From the NCBI GenBank assembly GCA_965204925.1, contig OZ242021.1, positions 1,240,001-1,304,000 on the forward strand: DNA of 64,000 nt, read 5' to 3'. The DNA is from G963663315 sp965204925 (GTDB taxonomy: Bacteria; Pseudomonadota; Gammaproteobacteria; Arenicellales; Poriferihabitantaceae). Made by a program: the position numbers and the translations under genes. Below the pieces are notes generated by a model. The model was not told where the DNA came from and did not search any database. It saw nothing but the letters and a program-made list of their open reading frames with translations. The first letter of the stretch is position 1. Every line of letters starts with the position of its first letter. Positions 17,204 to 24,868 of the stretch are shown in pieces.

Positions 17204-17596
17204 TCAGTCACCGAACGTCATCAGACGGTCCGCCCGGATGGCCGCTTCGATCAGTTGCCCCAGCCCGGATATACGAAACCCGTCTGCAATATTCTCCGCG
17301 TCCTTGCCGTTTCTCTTTGCTTCATCGGCGTCGACTATACCCCGTCTTTGCGCCGCCGCCACGCACACAACCAGGTCGAGGCCGGCTTCGTTCGCCAGCC
17401 GTGACCAGCGCTCGACAATATTGCGGTCATCCTGCGGCGGCGTGGTCAGACGGGTACCGTTGTTTACCCCGTCATGGTAGAAGAACACCCGCACAATCTC
17501 ATGCCCGGCGGCCAGCGCCGCCTTCGTGAAGTGCCAGGCCGTATCCGAGGCCTGGTGCTGGTAGGGGCCTTCGTTGATTACGATTGCGAATTTCAC
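17204..17596 (-). CDS. TusD/DsrE-family sulfurtransferase subunit
   Basis: This 130-residue protein of the DsrE fold carries the key sulfur-accepting cysteine at position 78 (LDLVVCVAAAQRRG), as in DsrE and TusD. The HDGV motif after the third strand is typical. It leads the DsrE-F-H cluster on the minus strand and would accept sulfur from the TusA encoded at the end of the same cluster. Confidence 0.88.
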   Translation of the reverse strand: MKFAIVINEGPYQHQASDTAWHFTKAALAAGHEIVRVFFYHDGVNNGTRLTTPPQDDRNIVERWSRLANEAGLDLVVCVAAAQRRGIVDADEAKRNGKDAENIADGFRISGLGQLIEAAIRADRLMTFGD

Positions 17597-17755
17597 GCTG
17601 CTGTTTATTGCGGGGGATATAACTTCTGAAACTGTACCAGTCCCAAAATCAGGGTATGTCGCGATTATATTGCCGGTCAGGGGTTATGGCAACAATCGGG
17701 GCTCAGCAGCCCTTTCAGTTTTCCCGACAGGTATCAGAAAATCTGCAACCCGTGG

Positions 17756-18717
17756 TCAACGTTGCCGCCAATCCTTGAAGATCGGGCCCTGATATTCTCC
17801 GCTAATAATTCTCTGCCTTGCGTCTTCCCAGAGTTGGCGCCAAGCCGCCGGATCTTTCAATTCCGATTCCGGATTTGCCCGGCTGCGGGCGACAAACCCG
17901 GGAAAAGCCGGGCGGCCGCTGGCTTGTCCGATCGGATGATAGCGCAAATCGAAACTCCAGCGTAATTGGTTCGACCGGTTCGGCCGCGCGCAATGAATAT
18001 TCTGCTTGTGAAAAATGATCAGGCCGCCGCGTTTTACCGGCAATACATTTCCTGTGCGCCCGTTAATGATTTCTGCGGGTACTGTAGGTTCTCGCGGAAT
18101 CTCGCCCGGTACGTGCCGGTGCGAGCCTTCGAGGTGGCTGCCCGGAATGGATACCAGGCAGCCGTTTTCTTCGGTTGCGTCGGTGACCGCGATCCACACG
18201 GTTATCTGATCGGTATCGTCGGCTTCCGGCAGTACCGCTACTGTATCCTGATGCCAAGTGGTATTGCCAACACCCGAACGCGCTATATTGCCGCCGCAGA
18301 GTTTTGCCAGTGGCGGCTTGATGCGAACTTGCTGAACCGGGCTGGAAGAAATCTCGGGTCCGATCAACGACTCGACTATATCCAGCGCTCCCGGGTTGTG
18401 CAACAGGCCGAACACCGCAGGCCCCGTATGCGCAGGTAACGGTCGGGGTTGATTTCGCCATTTTCGAGCGGTAACGAAATATTGAATAGATCGATGCAAC
18501 CGGGATGCCGGGCGGCGACTCGCGCGAACCGTTCGTCAAACGGCATTCCCGCATAATCGAACTCGATTTCACCGGCGGCGGTCAGGCGTTTTGCCAATGA
18601 ATTGAGTAATTCATCATATTCCCGCTGTACCGGTTGCAGGTCATCGTCATCCAGTACCCGCTCTACGACAAGGTATCCGTTTTTATGAAACGATTCGAGT
18701 TGTTGGCTGTTCAACAT
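17756..18717 (-). pseudogene. Phytanoyl-CoA-dioxygenase-like gene split by one frameshift
   Basis: Two overlapping frames encode one Fe(II)/2-oxoglutarate dioxygenase. The first 90-odd codons (MLNSQQLESFHKNGYLVVE to YLRIRG) are in one frame. The rest, with the iron-binding TTWHQD motif, the distal His in NIHCARPNRSNQ and the Arg of RWSFDLRY, is in another. Adding one G to the G4 run read from 18425 to 18422 joins them as YLRIRG-PAVFGLL. This is either a sequencing or assembly homopolymer error or a recent inactivation. The family includes phytanoyl-CoA and ectoine hydroxylase-like enzymes; the substrate is unknown. Confidence 0.8.
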
Positions 18718-19150
18718 GGCTCATACCCCCGGTATTCAATCGTCCCGGCCTCGTATCTTTACTTCGGCGCCGGTTTGTTCCGGTTCGCTTTCTTACCAAA
18801 AGTCCCATACCCGACAAATAATCTTTCACCTCCCGGCATCCGGCCAATAGCGGACTATTCATTGGCCCATAACACCCCGCGACGGGGTTGGTTTATCGGG
18901 ACTGATGAAATTGAACAAAAAAATAGTATGATTGATCGTGACTGTTCAAGCCGGATTTTTCCAAAATGGAACACAATCCCCCCAAACAGGGGTATAGGCC
19001 ATTCACAACCACAGAGACACTCTACTCTCCGGGGGCACAGCGAGTCATTTGTACCAACAGAAACGGGGATGACATTTCTCGCGTCATGCAACACGATCAA
19101 TTCACCCATTCGGTGCAGCCCCTGGGCGGGATGAGCGGGCAGTGGATCAT
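18718..19150. other. Intergenic region between divergent genes
   Basis: About 430 bases lie between the divergent dioxygenase-like gene and the LuxR-type regulator. It contains one copy of a conserved hairpin repeat (18858-18908) and should carry both promoters. No convincing gene is seen; short reading frames here lack recognisable motifs. Confidence 0.6.
18858..18908 (+). repeat. Conserved 51-base hairpin repeat, copy 1
   Basis: This 51-base segment beginning TTCATTGGC contains the stem CCCCG-loop-CGGGG followed by TTGGTTTAT. It closely matches the segment at 22588-22638; most differences are transitions, two fall in the 3-base loop, and the stem is unchanged. It stands about 240 bases before the LuxR-type regulator gene. 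Confidence 0.65.
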
Positions 19151-19681
19151 ATGAAACTGACATCCCGGGGCCGTATCCAAAGACGGATACTGACTTTGGC
19201 CTTTCTTGCGGGAGCAATCCTGTTCTTCGTCTTCGACATAGTTGTCGATCTGGTCTATAAAGGAGAGTCTGGCTCGTGGCACTTTTACATTGAGGTCATC
19301 GTATTTGCTGGCGTCTCGATGGCCCTGGTTCTGGGCTTGCGGGATATGCGGAAATTACGGCGGCTTCTGATTCGGGAAGAGCGCCGGAATATACTCTTTT
19401 CCACCGCATTGGTGGAAACTATCGACGATCAGATGGATGAGTGGCGCCTGACTCGTAGCGAGAAAGATGTCGCCTGGTTCATTATCAAAGGCTACCGCTT
19501 CACGGAAATCGCAAAGGTCCGCGGGGTCAAGGAAAGCACCTCACGGTTGCAGGCAACCTCACTATATTCGAAGGCAGGTGTCAGCGGACGCGCTGAATTC
19601 GTTGCCGAGATCATGCAGCCCTTTTTGATGTCCTTCCAAAATGCGCCTTCTGAGCAGAAAAACAAAACAGAACCCGAATAA
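19151..19681 (+). CDS. Membrane-anchored LuxR-type regulator
   Basis: This protein of about 176 residues has two N-terminal membrane helices (LAFLAGAILFFVFDIVVDLV and FYIEVIVFAGVSMALVLGL). A short linker and a C-terminal LuxR-like helix-turn-helix follow, from LTRSEKDVAWFIIKGYRFTE to RAEFVAEIMQPFL. The ATG at 19151 is preferred to a GTG at 19142. It has no receiver or autoinducer domain, so it may sense the envelope through its membrane part. It overlaps the next gene by 41 bases and probably controls the cluster that follows. Confidence 0.75.
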   Translation: MKLTSRGRIQRRILTLAFLAGAILFFVFDIVVDLVYKGESGSWHFYIEVIVFAGVSMALVLGLRDMRKLRRLLIREERRNILFSTALVETIDDQMDEWRLTRSEKDVAWFIIKGYRFTEIAKVRGVKESTSRLQATSLYSKAGVSGRAEFVAEIMQPFLMSFQNAPSEQKNKTEPE

Positions 19682-21269
19682 GCTCATCCTGGACACCCGA
19701 TCGACTTCCGGGCGCAAGACCTGGTTTTGTATTCGCCAGAATGGAGTGGCCCGGAAACAAGGCTGGACTGACGGTAGCAATCCGGCCCGCCTTCGGGATG
19801 AGGTGGGCGCCAGCCCTGACGAGGTGGTAGAAGTCTGCGTTACCCGTGATGAACGGCGGGTCAGCCTGGCACGTTTCAACCGTTATTTTTACCCTCGCGT
19901 CCATGGAATCATCGGAATGGAAATCCATTTCGGCGGTGAAAGCCTCCGTCTGGCCCCCACTGACATGCTGGCAAGGAACCTCAGGTTTGACCGTGCGCTG
20001 GAGCGGTTCCTGGAAGACCGGGGGTTGGCTCGAGATGACTTCGCCTCCGAAGGATACTTTCTGGCTTTCTCCGCGGAGCAACTTCTGTTGCCTCACGGAA
20101 ATTACGCGCCGCCTGTCAGGTTGTATCGCGGCTCTACGTTGGTCGAAGCCGGCTCATCAGTCGGTCAAATGCGCACGGCTGACCTCGCCGACGGCATTGG
20201 AAAATGGATGCTCAACAATTTATCCACCAACGGCGGGATTCCCTACAAGTACTGGCCGAGCCGGGGACTGGAGTCTCCTGCGGACAACGCCATCCGCCGT
20301 TTCCTGGCCTCGTTGGCGCTGGCACGACTGGGGAAGCTCCAAAACTCTGCCGAAATCCGCGAAGCAGCCCGGAGGAATTTGTGTTTCAACCTGTCCCGTT
20401 ACTTCCGGGAAATCGGCGAGGGATGCGGCGCCATCGTGGAAACGACCGGAGCCAAGCTTGGCGCCAGCGCACTCGCCGGGCTCGCGATCCTGGAATTCCC
20501 GGAAAGGGACAGCTTCTCAAGGGAACTCGCCATGCTGGCAGCGGGAATCCATTCACTTGCCCATGGTCGTCTCGGATTCCGGACATTTTTCTTCCCTCCC
20601 GAACGCGATGGGGAAAACTGGAATTTCTATTCCGGGGAAGCCTTGTTGTTCTGGGCCGAAGCAAGACGCAGGCGGTTATCAGTTGCACCGACACTGGAAC
20701 GTTTGACAAGAGCATTCCAACGGTGCCGCGAGAGGCATATACGAAACCGTAATCCGGCCTTCGTTCCCTGGCACACCCAAGCGTGTGCATCCCTGTACGT
20801 CCAGACCGGTTCGCGGGAATTCGCCGACTTCGTGTTCGAAATGAGCGATTGGCTCTTGCCGATGCAACAGTGGGACGGGTTGGAACCGGATCTATGCGGC
20901 CGCTTCTACAACCCCCGGCGCCCTGATTTCGGTCCACCGCATGCTGCCTCTACCGGAGCCTACCTTGAAGGGCTCGCGGATGCAGCCGCTCTGGCCCGTG
21001 TACTCGGGGACGAGCGGCGGACTCTGGAATACGAGCGGGTGATCCATCGCGGACTGCGGTCCCTGCAACAACTGCAATTCAGGGATGACCGCGACACCTT
21101 CTATATCAACAGGAAATCCCGGGTACTCGGGGCGTTGCGGACCGAAGTCTACGACAACTCGGTGCGGGTGGATTCGGCGGCCCATGCCCTGCTGGCGGCC
21201 ATCAAGGTTCTCCGTCCAATGACGTTTGGCAGTCTTCTTGCCGCATCATCCACCTTATCCCCTGCCTGA
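19641..21269 (+). CDS. Predicted alpha/alpha-toroid (six-hairpin glycosidase-like) protein
   Basis: This 542-residue protein has no signal peptide. The region after about residue 180 is built of repeated helical hairpins with aromatic or Gly-rich turns (GGIPYKYWPSRG, HAASTGAYLEGLADAAALA, RVDSAAHALLAAI). This is the pattern of (alpha/alpha)6 proteins such as six-hairpin glycosidases, AGE epimerases and LanC-like enzymes. The N-terminal 150 residues are a separate, unrecognised domain. I cannot assign a reaction. It overlaps the regulator and precedes the poly-Gly-Asp protein and the Asp/Asn hydroxylase. Confidence 0.55.
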   Translation: MRLLSRKTKQNPNKLILDTRSTSGRKTWFCIRQNGVARKQGWTDGSNPARLRDEVGASPDEVVEVCVTRDERRVSLARFNRYFYPRVHGIIGMEIHFGGESLRLAPTDMLARNLRFDRALERFLEDRGLARDDFASEGYFLAFSAEQLLLPHGNYAPPVRLYRGSTLVEAGSSVGQMRTADLADGIGKWMLNNLSTNGGIPYKYWPSRGLESPADNAIRRFLASLALARLGKLQNSAEIREAARRNLCFNLSRYFREIGEGCGAIVETTGAKLGASALAGLAILEFPERDSFSRELAMLAAGIHSLAHGRLGFRTFFFPPERDGENWNFYSGEALLFWAEARRRRLSVAPTLERLTRAFQRCRERHIRNRNPAFVPWHTQACASLYVQTGSREFADFVFEMSDWLLPMQQWDGLEPDLCGRFYNPRRPDFGPPHAASTGAYLEGLADAAALARVLGDERRTLEYERVIHRGLRSLQQLQFRDDRDTFYINRKSRVLGALRTEVYDNSVRVDSAAHALLAAIKVLRPMTFGSLLAASSTLSPA

Positions 21270-21449
21270 TCCACCATTTCCGGGGAACTTCACCTGCGCC
21301 TTGCTGGCAGCGCCGCTGACAGGGCGAATGTCATTATTTCGCATATAACAGATGTTGTAGACCCCTTGTATAAGACAAACCGTTAAAGACATCGCCTCCT
21401 GTTCGCCCTGATAATACTCCAGTTTATTCTGATTAATGTTCCATATACG

Positions 21450-21455
21450 AGGAGG
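21450..21455 (+). promoter_or_regulatory. Strong ribosome-binding site of poly-Gly-Asp gene
   Basis: GAGGAGG lies about 6 bases before the ATG at 21461, a near-ideal Shine-Dalgarno. It fixes the start of the repeat protein and suggests high expression. Confidence 0.7.
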
Positions 21456-21460
21456 CAGCC

Positions 21461-21877
21461 ATGAAAACTGATGCTCTTGCAAAAAACATCCTTAAGGTTC
21501 TCTCGACCTTTCTCCGCCGGGTGGTTCTTATCCTGAGCGGCATCTTGGTAGCACTGTCGTTAGTGTTAGGCAGTGCAATCCAGTATTTGGGCGGCAAGTT
21601 TTCAATTCATTACTTTCAGGAAGCCCGCGCTAATGGAGACGGGGACGGCGATGGCGATGGTGATGGAGACGGCGATGGTGATGGAGACGGCGATGGTGAT
21701 GGAGACGGCGATGGCGATGGCGATGGCGATGGCGATGGAGACGGCGATGGCGATGGAGACGGCGATGGCGATGGAGACGGCGATGGCGATGGAGACGGCG
21801 ATGGTGATGGCGATGGCGATGGAGACGGCGATGGTGATGGAGAAAGACCCTCCGCCTTTAGAAGTGGGAAGTTTTAG
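21461..21877 (+). CDS. Membrane-anchored protein with 34 tandem Gly-Asp repeats
   Basis: This 138-residue protein has a basic N-terminus (residues 1-20), one membrane helix (about 20-43, VVLILSGILVALSLVLG), a short linker ending EARAN at residue 58, then 34 uninterrupted Gly-Asp pairs and a 12-residue tail. The DNA of the tract uses mixed GAT/GAC and GGC/GGT/GGA codons in 6- and 18-base units, so the peptide is conserved beyond simple repetition. Such an acidic tract could bind cations. An Asp/Asn beta-hydroxylase gene begins about 110 bases downstream, so the Asp residues are likely hydroxylation targets (inference). The tail may be frameshifted, see findings. Confidence 0.7.
   Translation: MKTDALAKNILKVLSTFLRRVVLILSGILVALSLVLGSAIQYLGGKFSIHYFQEARANGDGDGDGDGDGDGDGDGDGDGDGDGDGDGDGDGDGDGDGDGDGDGDGDGDGDGDGDGDGDGDGDGDGDGERPSAFRSGKF
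21636..21842 (+). repeat. GAYGGN tandem-repeat tract
   Basis: About 200 bases of tandem 6-base units encode Gly-Asp, with a higher-order 18-base unit (GGAGACGGCGATGGTGAT). Changes in unit number keep the frame because the unit is a multiple of 3, so slippage would alter tract length and not switch expression. Confidence 0.9.
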
Positions 21878-21990
21878 AGGTTGGAAGGCAAGGTTTTGGT
21901 GCGGATACAAGGCCACACCTGAAGATTTACGGTCTCCAGAACTTGGGAAACGCTGTTGGAGATGAGACCTCTGGCAGTTGAAACGACTTC

Positions 21991-22575
21991 ATGCAGCACT
22001 TTACCAAAATCGCTGAAAAGCTGAACATTGCGCTACTGTTGGAGGAACTGAATGCCGGGCAGGAAATGTGGTCGGTAGATACGAGCCGTCAGAGGAAAGT
22101 CCGTTGTCAGCGTCACACACAGAACATTTTCCTGCGGGCGCCCCAAAAACCACTCCCTCCCGGGGCAAAAAATGCTAACGATGTGCATGAGAGCCGGACT
22201 ACGCCAGCCGCCAGCAGATTTCCTCGGGCTTTGGCGTTTTGTGAAGCTGTTGCCGGGGAGTTTGATGCGACTCTGGGCCGTGCGGCCCTGGTTGCCTTGC
22301 TGCCAAAGCGTCGGGTTTATCCGCATATTGATTCTGGCGCTTACTATCGAATCAGGGACCGCCTGCATCTGGTGTTGAGGAGCATTGAGGGCAGTCCGCT
22401 TTCCGCTGGCGACGAAACTGTGGTTATGCGTGAAGGGGAACTCTGGGCGTTTAACAACAAGGTTATACACTGGGCCGAGAATCTTTCCTCCGACCGCCGT
22501 ATACACTTGATATTTGATCTGCTCCCTGCCCGGGGGCGCGGGTTCCATGTCCTCCCGTTACATGTCGAGAATTGA
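21991..22575 (+). CDS. Aspartyl/asparaginyl beta-hydroxylase-family dioxygenase
   Basis: This 194-residue Fe(II)/2-oxoglutarate enzyme of the aspartyl/asparaginyl beta-hydroxylase family has the iron-binding pair in VYPHIDSGAYYR, the RLHLVL strand, and the distal His and cosubstrate Arg in VIHWAENLSSDRRIHLIFD. It has no membrane anchor, unlike animal AspH, and is probably cytoplasmic. The upstream neighbour encodes a protein with 34 Asp residues in Gly-Asp pairs, an obvious candidate substrate. Its start at 21991 follows an in-frame stop at 21979. Confidence 0.85.
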   Translation: MQHFTKIAEKLNIALLLEELNAGQEMWSVDTSRQRKVRCQRHTQNIFLRAPQKPLPPGAKNANDVHESRTTPAASRFPRALAFCEAVAGEFDATLGRAALVALLPKRRVYPHIDSGAYYRIRDRLHLVLRSIEGSPLSAGDETVVMREGELWAFNNKVIHWAENLSSDRRIHLIFDLLPARGRGFHVLPLHVEN

Positions 22576-22587
22576 GCCCGGGTTCTC

Positions 22588-22638
22588 TTCATTGGCTCGT
22601 AATACCCCGTGGCGGGGTTGGTTTATTGGAACTGGTCG
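22588..22638 (+). repeat. Conserved 51-base hairpin repeat, copy 2
   Basis: This is the second copy of the element at 18858-18908, with stem CCCCG-TGG-CGGGG. It sits 13 bases after the hydroxylase stop and about 105 bases before proX. The position fits a transcription terminator or a leader element; the T-run after the stem is weak (TTGGTTTATT). Confidence 0.6.
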
Positions 22639-22743
22639 AATATGATTGCCCGTTCAGCTACAATTAATGATGTCGGATCAGTTCCGGTTATGGCGGACAT
22701 GATCACGCTCAAAATCAATCATCAATCAAGAGGACTTCAGATA

Positions 22744-23709
22744 ATGAAATCAAGATTTACTTCGACACTGTTTGCTGCCGGCATGCTGATGGCTTCCGGC
22801 ATGACCAGCGCTGCGGAAAGCGTTAACATCGGCACGCCGGCCTGGACCGGCGCACAGGCAATCGCCAATCTGATCAAGGTGGTTGTGGAAGAGAAAATTG
22901 GCGGTACGGCGGAGCTCGTTCCCGGAACCAACGCCACGATTTTTCAGGCCATGGACCAGGGCAAGGGGGATATTGATGTGCACCCGGATGTCTGGCTGCC
23001 CAATCAGGAAAATTTCACGAAAGAATATGTGGATGGCAAGGGAACAGTGGCATTGAGTCAGAACCCTTATCAGGGCAAGCAGAACTTTTGTGTCTCCAAA
23101 GCATTTTCCGAGGCAAACAATGTGACCTCGATTTTTGATCTGGCGCGTCCGGAAATTGCAACGCTGATGGACGCTGACGGCAATGGCAAGGGTGAGATCT
23201 GGATTGGCGCGCCGGGCTGGGCGTCCGCCAATGTCAATGAGGTCAAGGTGCGGGATTACGGACTGATGGATTTTATGGAACCCGTGCGCGCGGAGCAGAG
23301 CGTGATGGTGGCTGAAGTGGGAGACCGCGTGGCCAAGGATATCGGCTATGCCTTCTATTGCTACGCCCCCCATGCTATCTGGTATATGTATGACGTAGTC
23401 ACTCTGGAGGAACCGCCATTCGACCCGGAAAAATATGTCATGGTGCAACCGAAGGAAGATCCGGACTGGTTCGAGAAATCCACGGTCATGACCGAAGATG
23501 CCCTGAAAAAGGTGCAGGTTGCCTGGTCGAAGTCACTGGAATCCCGTTCCCCGATTATCGCCGGACTACTCGCCAATATGGCCCTGGACACTGCGACCGT
23601 TAGCTACTTCGCTTACGAAATCGCCGGTAATGGCCGGGACCCGGCGGAAGTGGCGAGGGGATGGGTGGCTGAAAACAGCGAGCGGGTGGATAGCTGGCTG
23701 GGCCTTTGA
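22744..23709 (+). CDS. proX: Glycine-betaine-type ABC transporter substrate-binding protein
   Basis: This periplasmic binding protein of about 321 residues belongs to the OpuAC/ProX family. The ATG at 22744 gives a clean signal peptide (FAAGMLMASGMTSAA, cleavage before AES), preceded by GAGGA. The mature start NIGTPAWTGAQAIANLIK and the GDIDVHPDVWLPNQ motif match quaternary-amine binding proteins. Aromatic residues (PHAIWYMYD) could form the cage for a trimethylammonium group. It heads a proX-proV-proW operon. The substrate could be glycine betaine, choline or proline betaine. Confidence 0.88.
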   Translation: MKSRFTSTLFAAGMLMASGMTSAAESVNIGTPAWTGAQAIANLIKVVVEEKIGGTAELVPGTNATIFQAMDQGKGDIDVHPDVWLPNQENFTKEYVDGKGTVALSQNPYQGKQNFCVSKAFSEANNVTSIFDLARPEIATLMDADGNGKGEIWIGAPGWASANVNEVKVRDYGLMDFMEPVRAEQSVMVAEVGDRVAKDIGYAFYCYAPHAIWYMYDVVTLEEPPFDPEKYVMVQPKEDPDWFEKSTVMTEDALKKVQVAWSKSLESRSPIIAGLLANMALDTATVSYFAYEIAGNGRDPAEVARGWVAENSERVDSWLGL

Positions 23710-23782
23710 TATTCGACAGCGCGCCTGCTGACGTTGTACCACAGGAAGCGCCGGTCTGACCGGCGTTTCTGCCATTTACAAG

Positions 23783-24868
23783 ATGGGCAAAAAATCTGTT
23801 GAGCCGGATGTCTCGTCAGCCGGCGCCATCCGGGTGGAAGGCGTCTGGAAGATTTTTGGTGACCAGTGGCGGGCCGCCCTGTCCGGTATCCGCAGCAATG
23901 GATATTCCAAGGCGGAGACGCTGGAAAAATATAACTGCGTGGTCGGGGTGGCCGATGTCAGTTTCGAGGTGGAGCGCGGTGAAATTTTCTGCGTCATGGG
24001 TTTGTCCGGGAGCGGTAAATCCACACTGGTGAGGCATATCAACCGCTTGCTGGAGCCTTCCGCGGGGCGCATCTTCGTAAGTGGACAGGATGTGATGGAA
24101 ATGGACGAGAATGTGTTGCGCCGTTTCCGCAACGAGCACATTGCCATGGTTTTCCAGAATTTCGCGCTGATGCCGCATCGTTCAGTACTGGACAATATCG
24201 CCATGCCGCTGGAAATCCGCGGAATCAACAAGAACCGGCGCATGCTTGTAGCGGAAAAAACGCTGGAGATGGTGGAGCTGGGCGGATGGGGTAACAAATT
24301 CGCGCACGAATTGTCAGGAGGCATGCAGCAGCGCGTGGGCTTGGCCCGGGCCATTGCCGCGGATCCCGAGATCCTGCTGATGGATGAGCCGTTCAGCGCA
24401 CTGGACCCGTTGATTCGCCGCCAGTTGCAGTCCGAGTTCATGGCGCTGGCGTCCGGCATGCACAAAACAACGGTTTTTATCACGCATGATCTTGATGAGG
24501 CGGTGCGCATCGGCCATCGTATTGCCATTATGCGTGACGGTCACGTGGTGCAGATCGGCAAACCCGCCGATATCGTCATGCACCCGGCGGATGACTATGT
24601 CGCGGATTTCGTGGCCGGCATATCCCGACTCAAGGTGGTGCGGGCAGAAACGGTCATGCAGTCGCTGGTGAAATACGAGGAGGCGCACGGACCGTTGCCG
24701 GACGGTGTGCCGGAATTTCTGCTGGAAGACAACCTGAGTGTCCTGATTCGCGCCGCCATTGATAGCGAGCGGCCGATTCGCATCAATGACAGCGCCGGAC
24801 GCCCCCGTGGCGTCATTACCCGGTCCGACCTGTTAACAACCGTCATTGAGGGGACAGAAACATCATGA
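23783..24868 (+). CDS. proV: Glycine-betaine ABC transporter ATP-binding protein
   Basis: This 361-residue ABC ATPase has Walker A GLSGSGKSTL, signature LSGGMQQRVGLARAIA and Walker B LLMDEPFSALD. The typical ProV insertion before Walker A (ALEKYNCVVGVADVSFEV-like) is present. The C-terminus is a shortened CBS-like region (about 290-361, RPIRINDSAGRPRGVITRSDLL), which in this family senses ionic strength. It ends 4 bases into the permease gene. Confidence 0.93.
   Translation: MGKKSVEPDVSSAGAIRVEGVWKIFGDQWRAALSGIRSNGYSKAETLEKYNCVVGVADVSFEVERGEIFCVMGLSGSGKSTLVRHINRLLEPSAGRIFVSGQDVMEMDENVLRRFRNEHIAMVFQNFALMPHRSVLDNIAMPLEIRGINKNRRMLVAEKTLEMVELGGWGNKFAHELSGGMQQRVGLARAIAADPEILLMDEPFSALDPLIRRQLQSEFMALASGMHKTTVFITHDLDEAVRIGHRIAIMRDGHVVQIGKPADIVMHPADDYVADFVAGISRLKVVRAETVMQSLVKYEEAHGPLPDGVPEFLLEDNLSVLIRAAIDSERPIRINDSAGRPRGVITRSDLLTTVIEGTETS

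Noticed and set aside
16172..17596. Full dissimilatory sulfur-oxidation (dsr) locus
   Set aside because: Only the DsrE, DsrF, DsrH and TusA-type genes are present; dsrA, dsrB and dsrC are not in the window, so tRNA thiolation is equally likely.
18858..18908. Named SAM or glycine riboswitch
   Set aside because: The hairpin and flanks do not match any riboswitch consensus I can recall; left as an unnamed repeat.
21636..21842. Possible CRISPR-like array
   Set aside because: The repeats are contiguous 6-base units without spacers and lie in a coding frame.
21602..21916. Antisense frame of alternating Ile/Ala/Val across the repeat tract
   Set aside because: It is only the complement of the GAYGGN repeat; the plus strand has a strong ribosome site and membrane leader.
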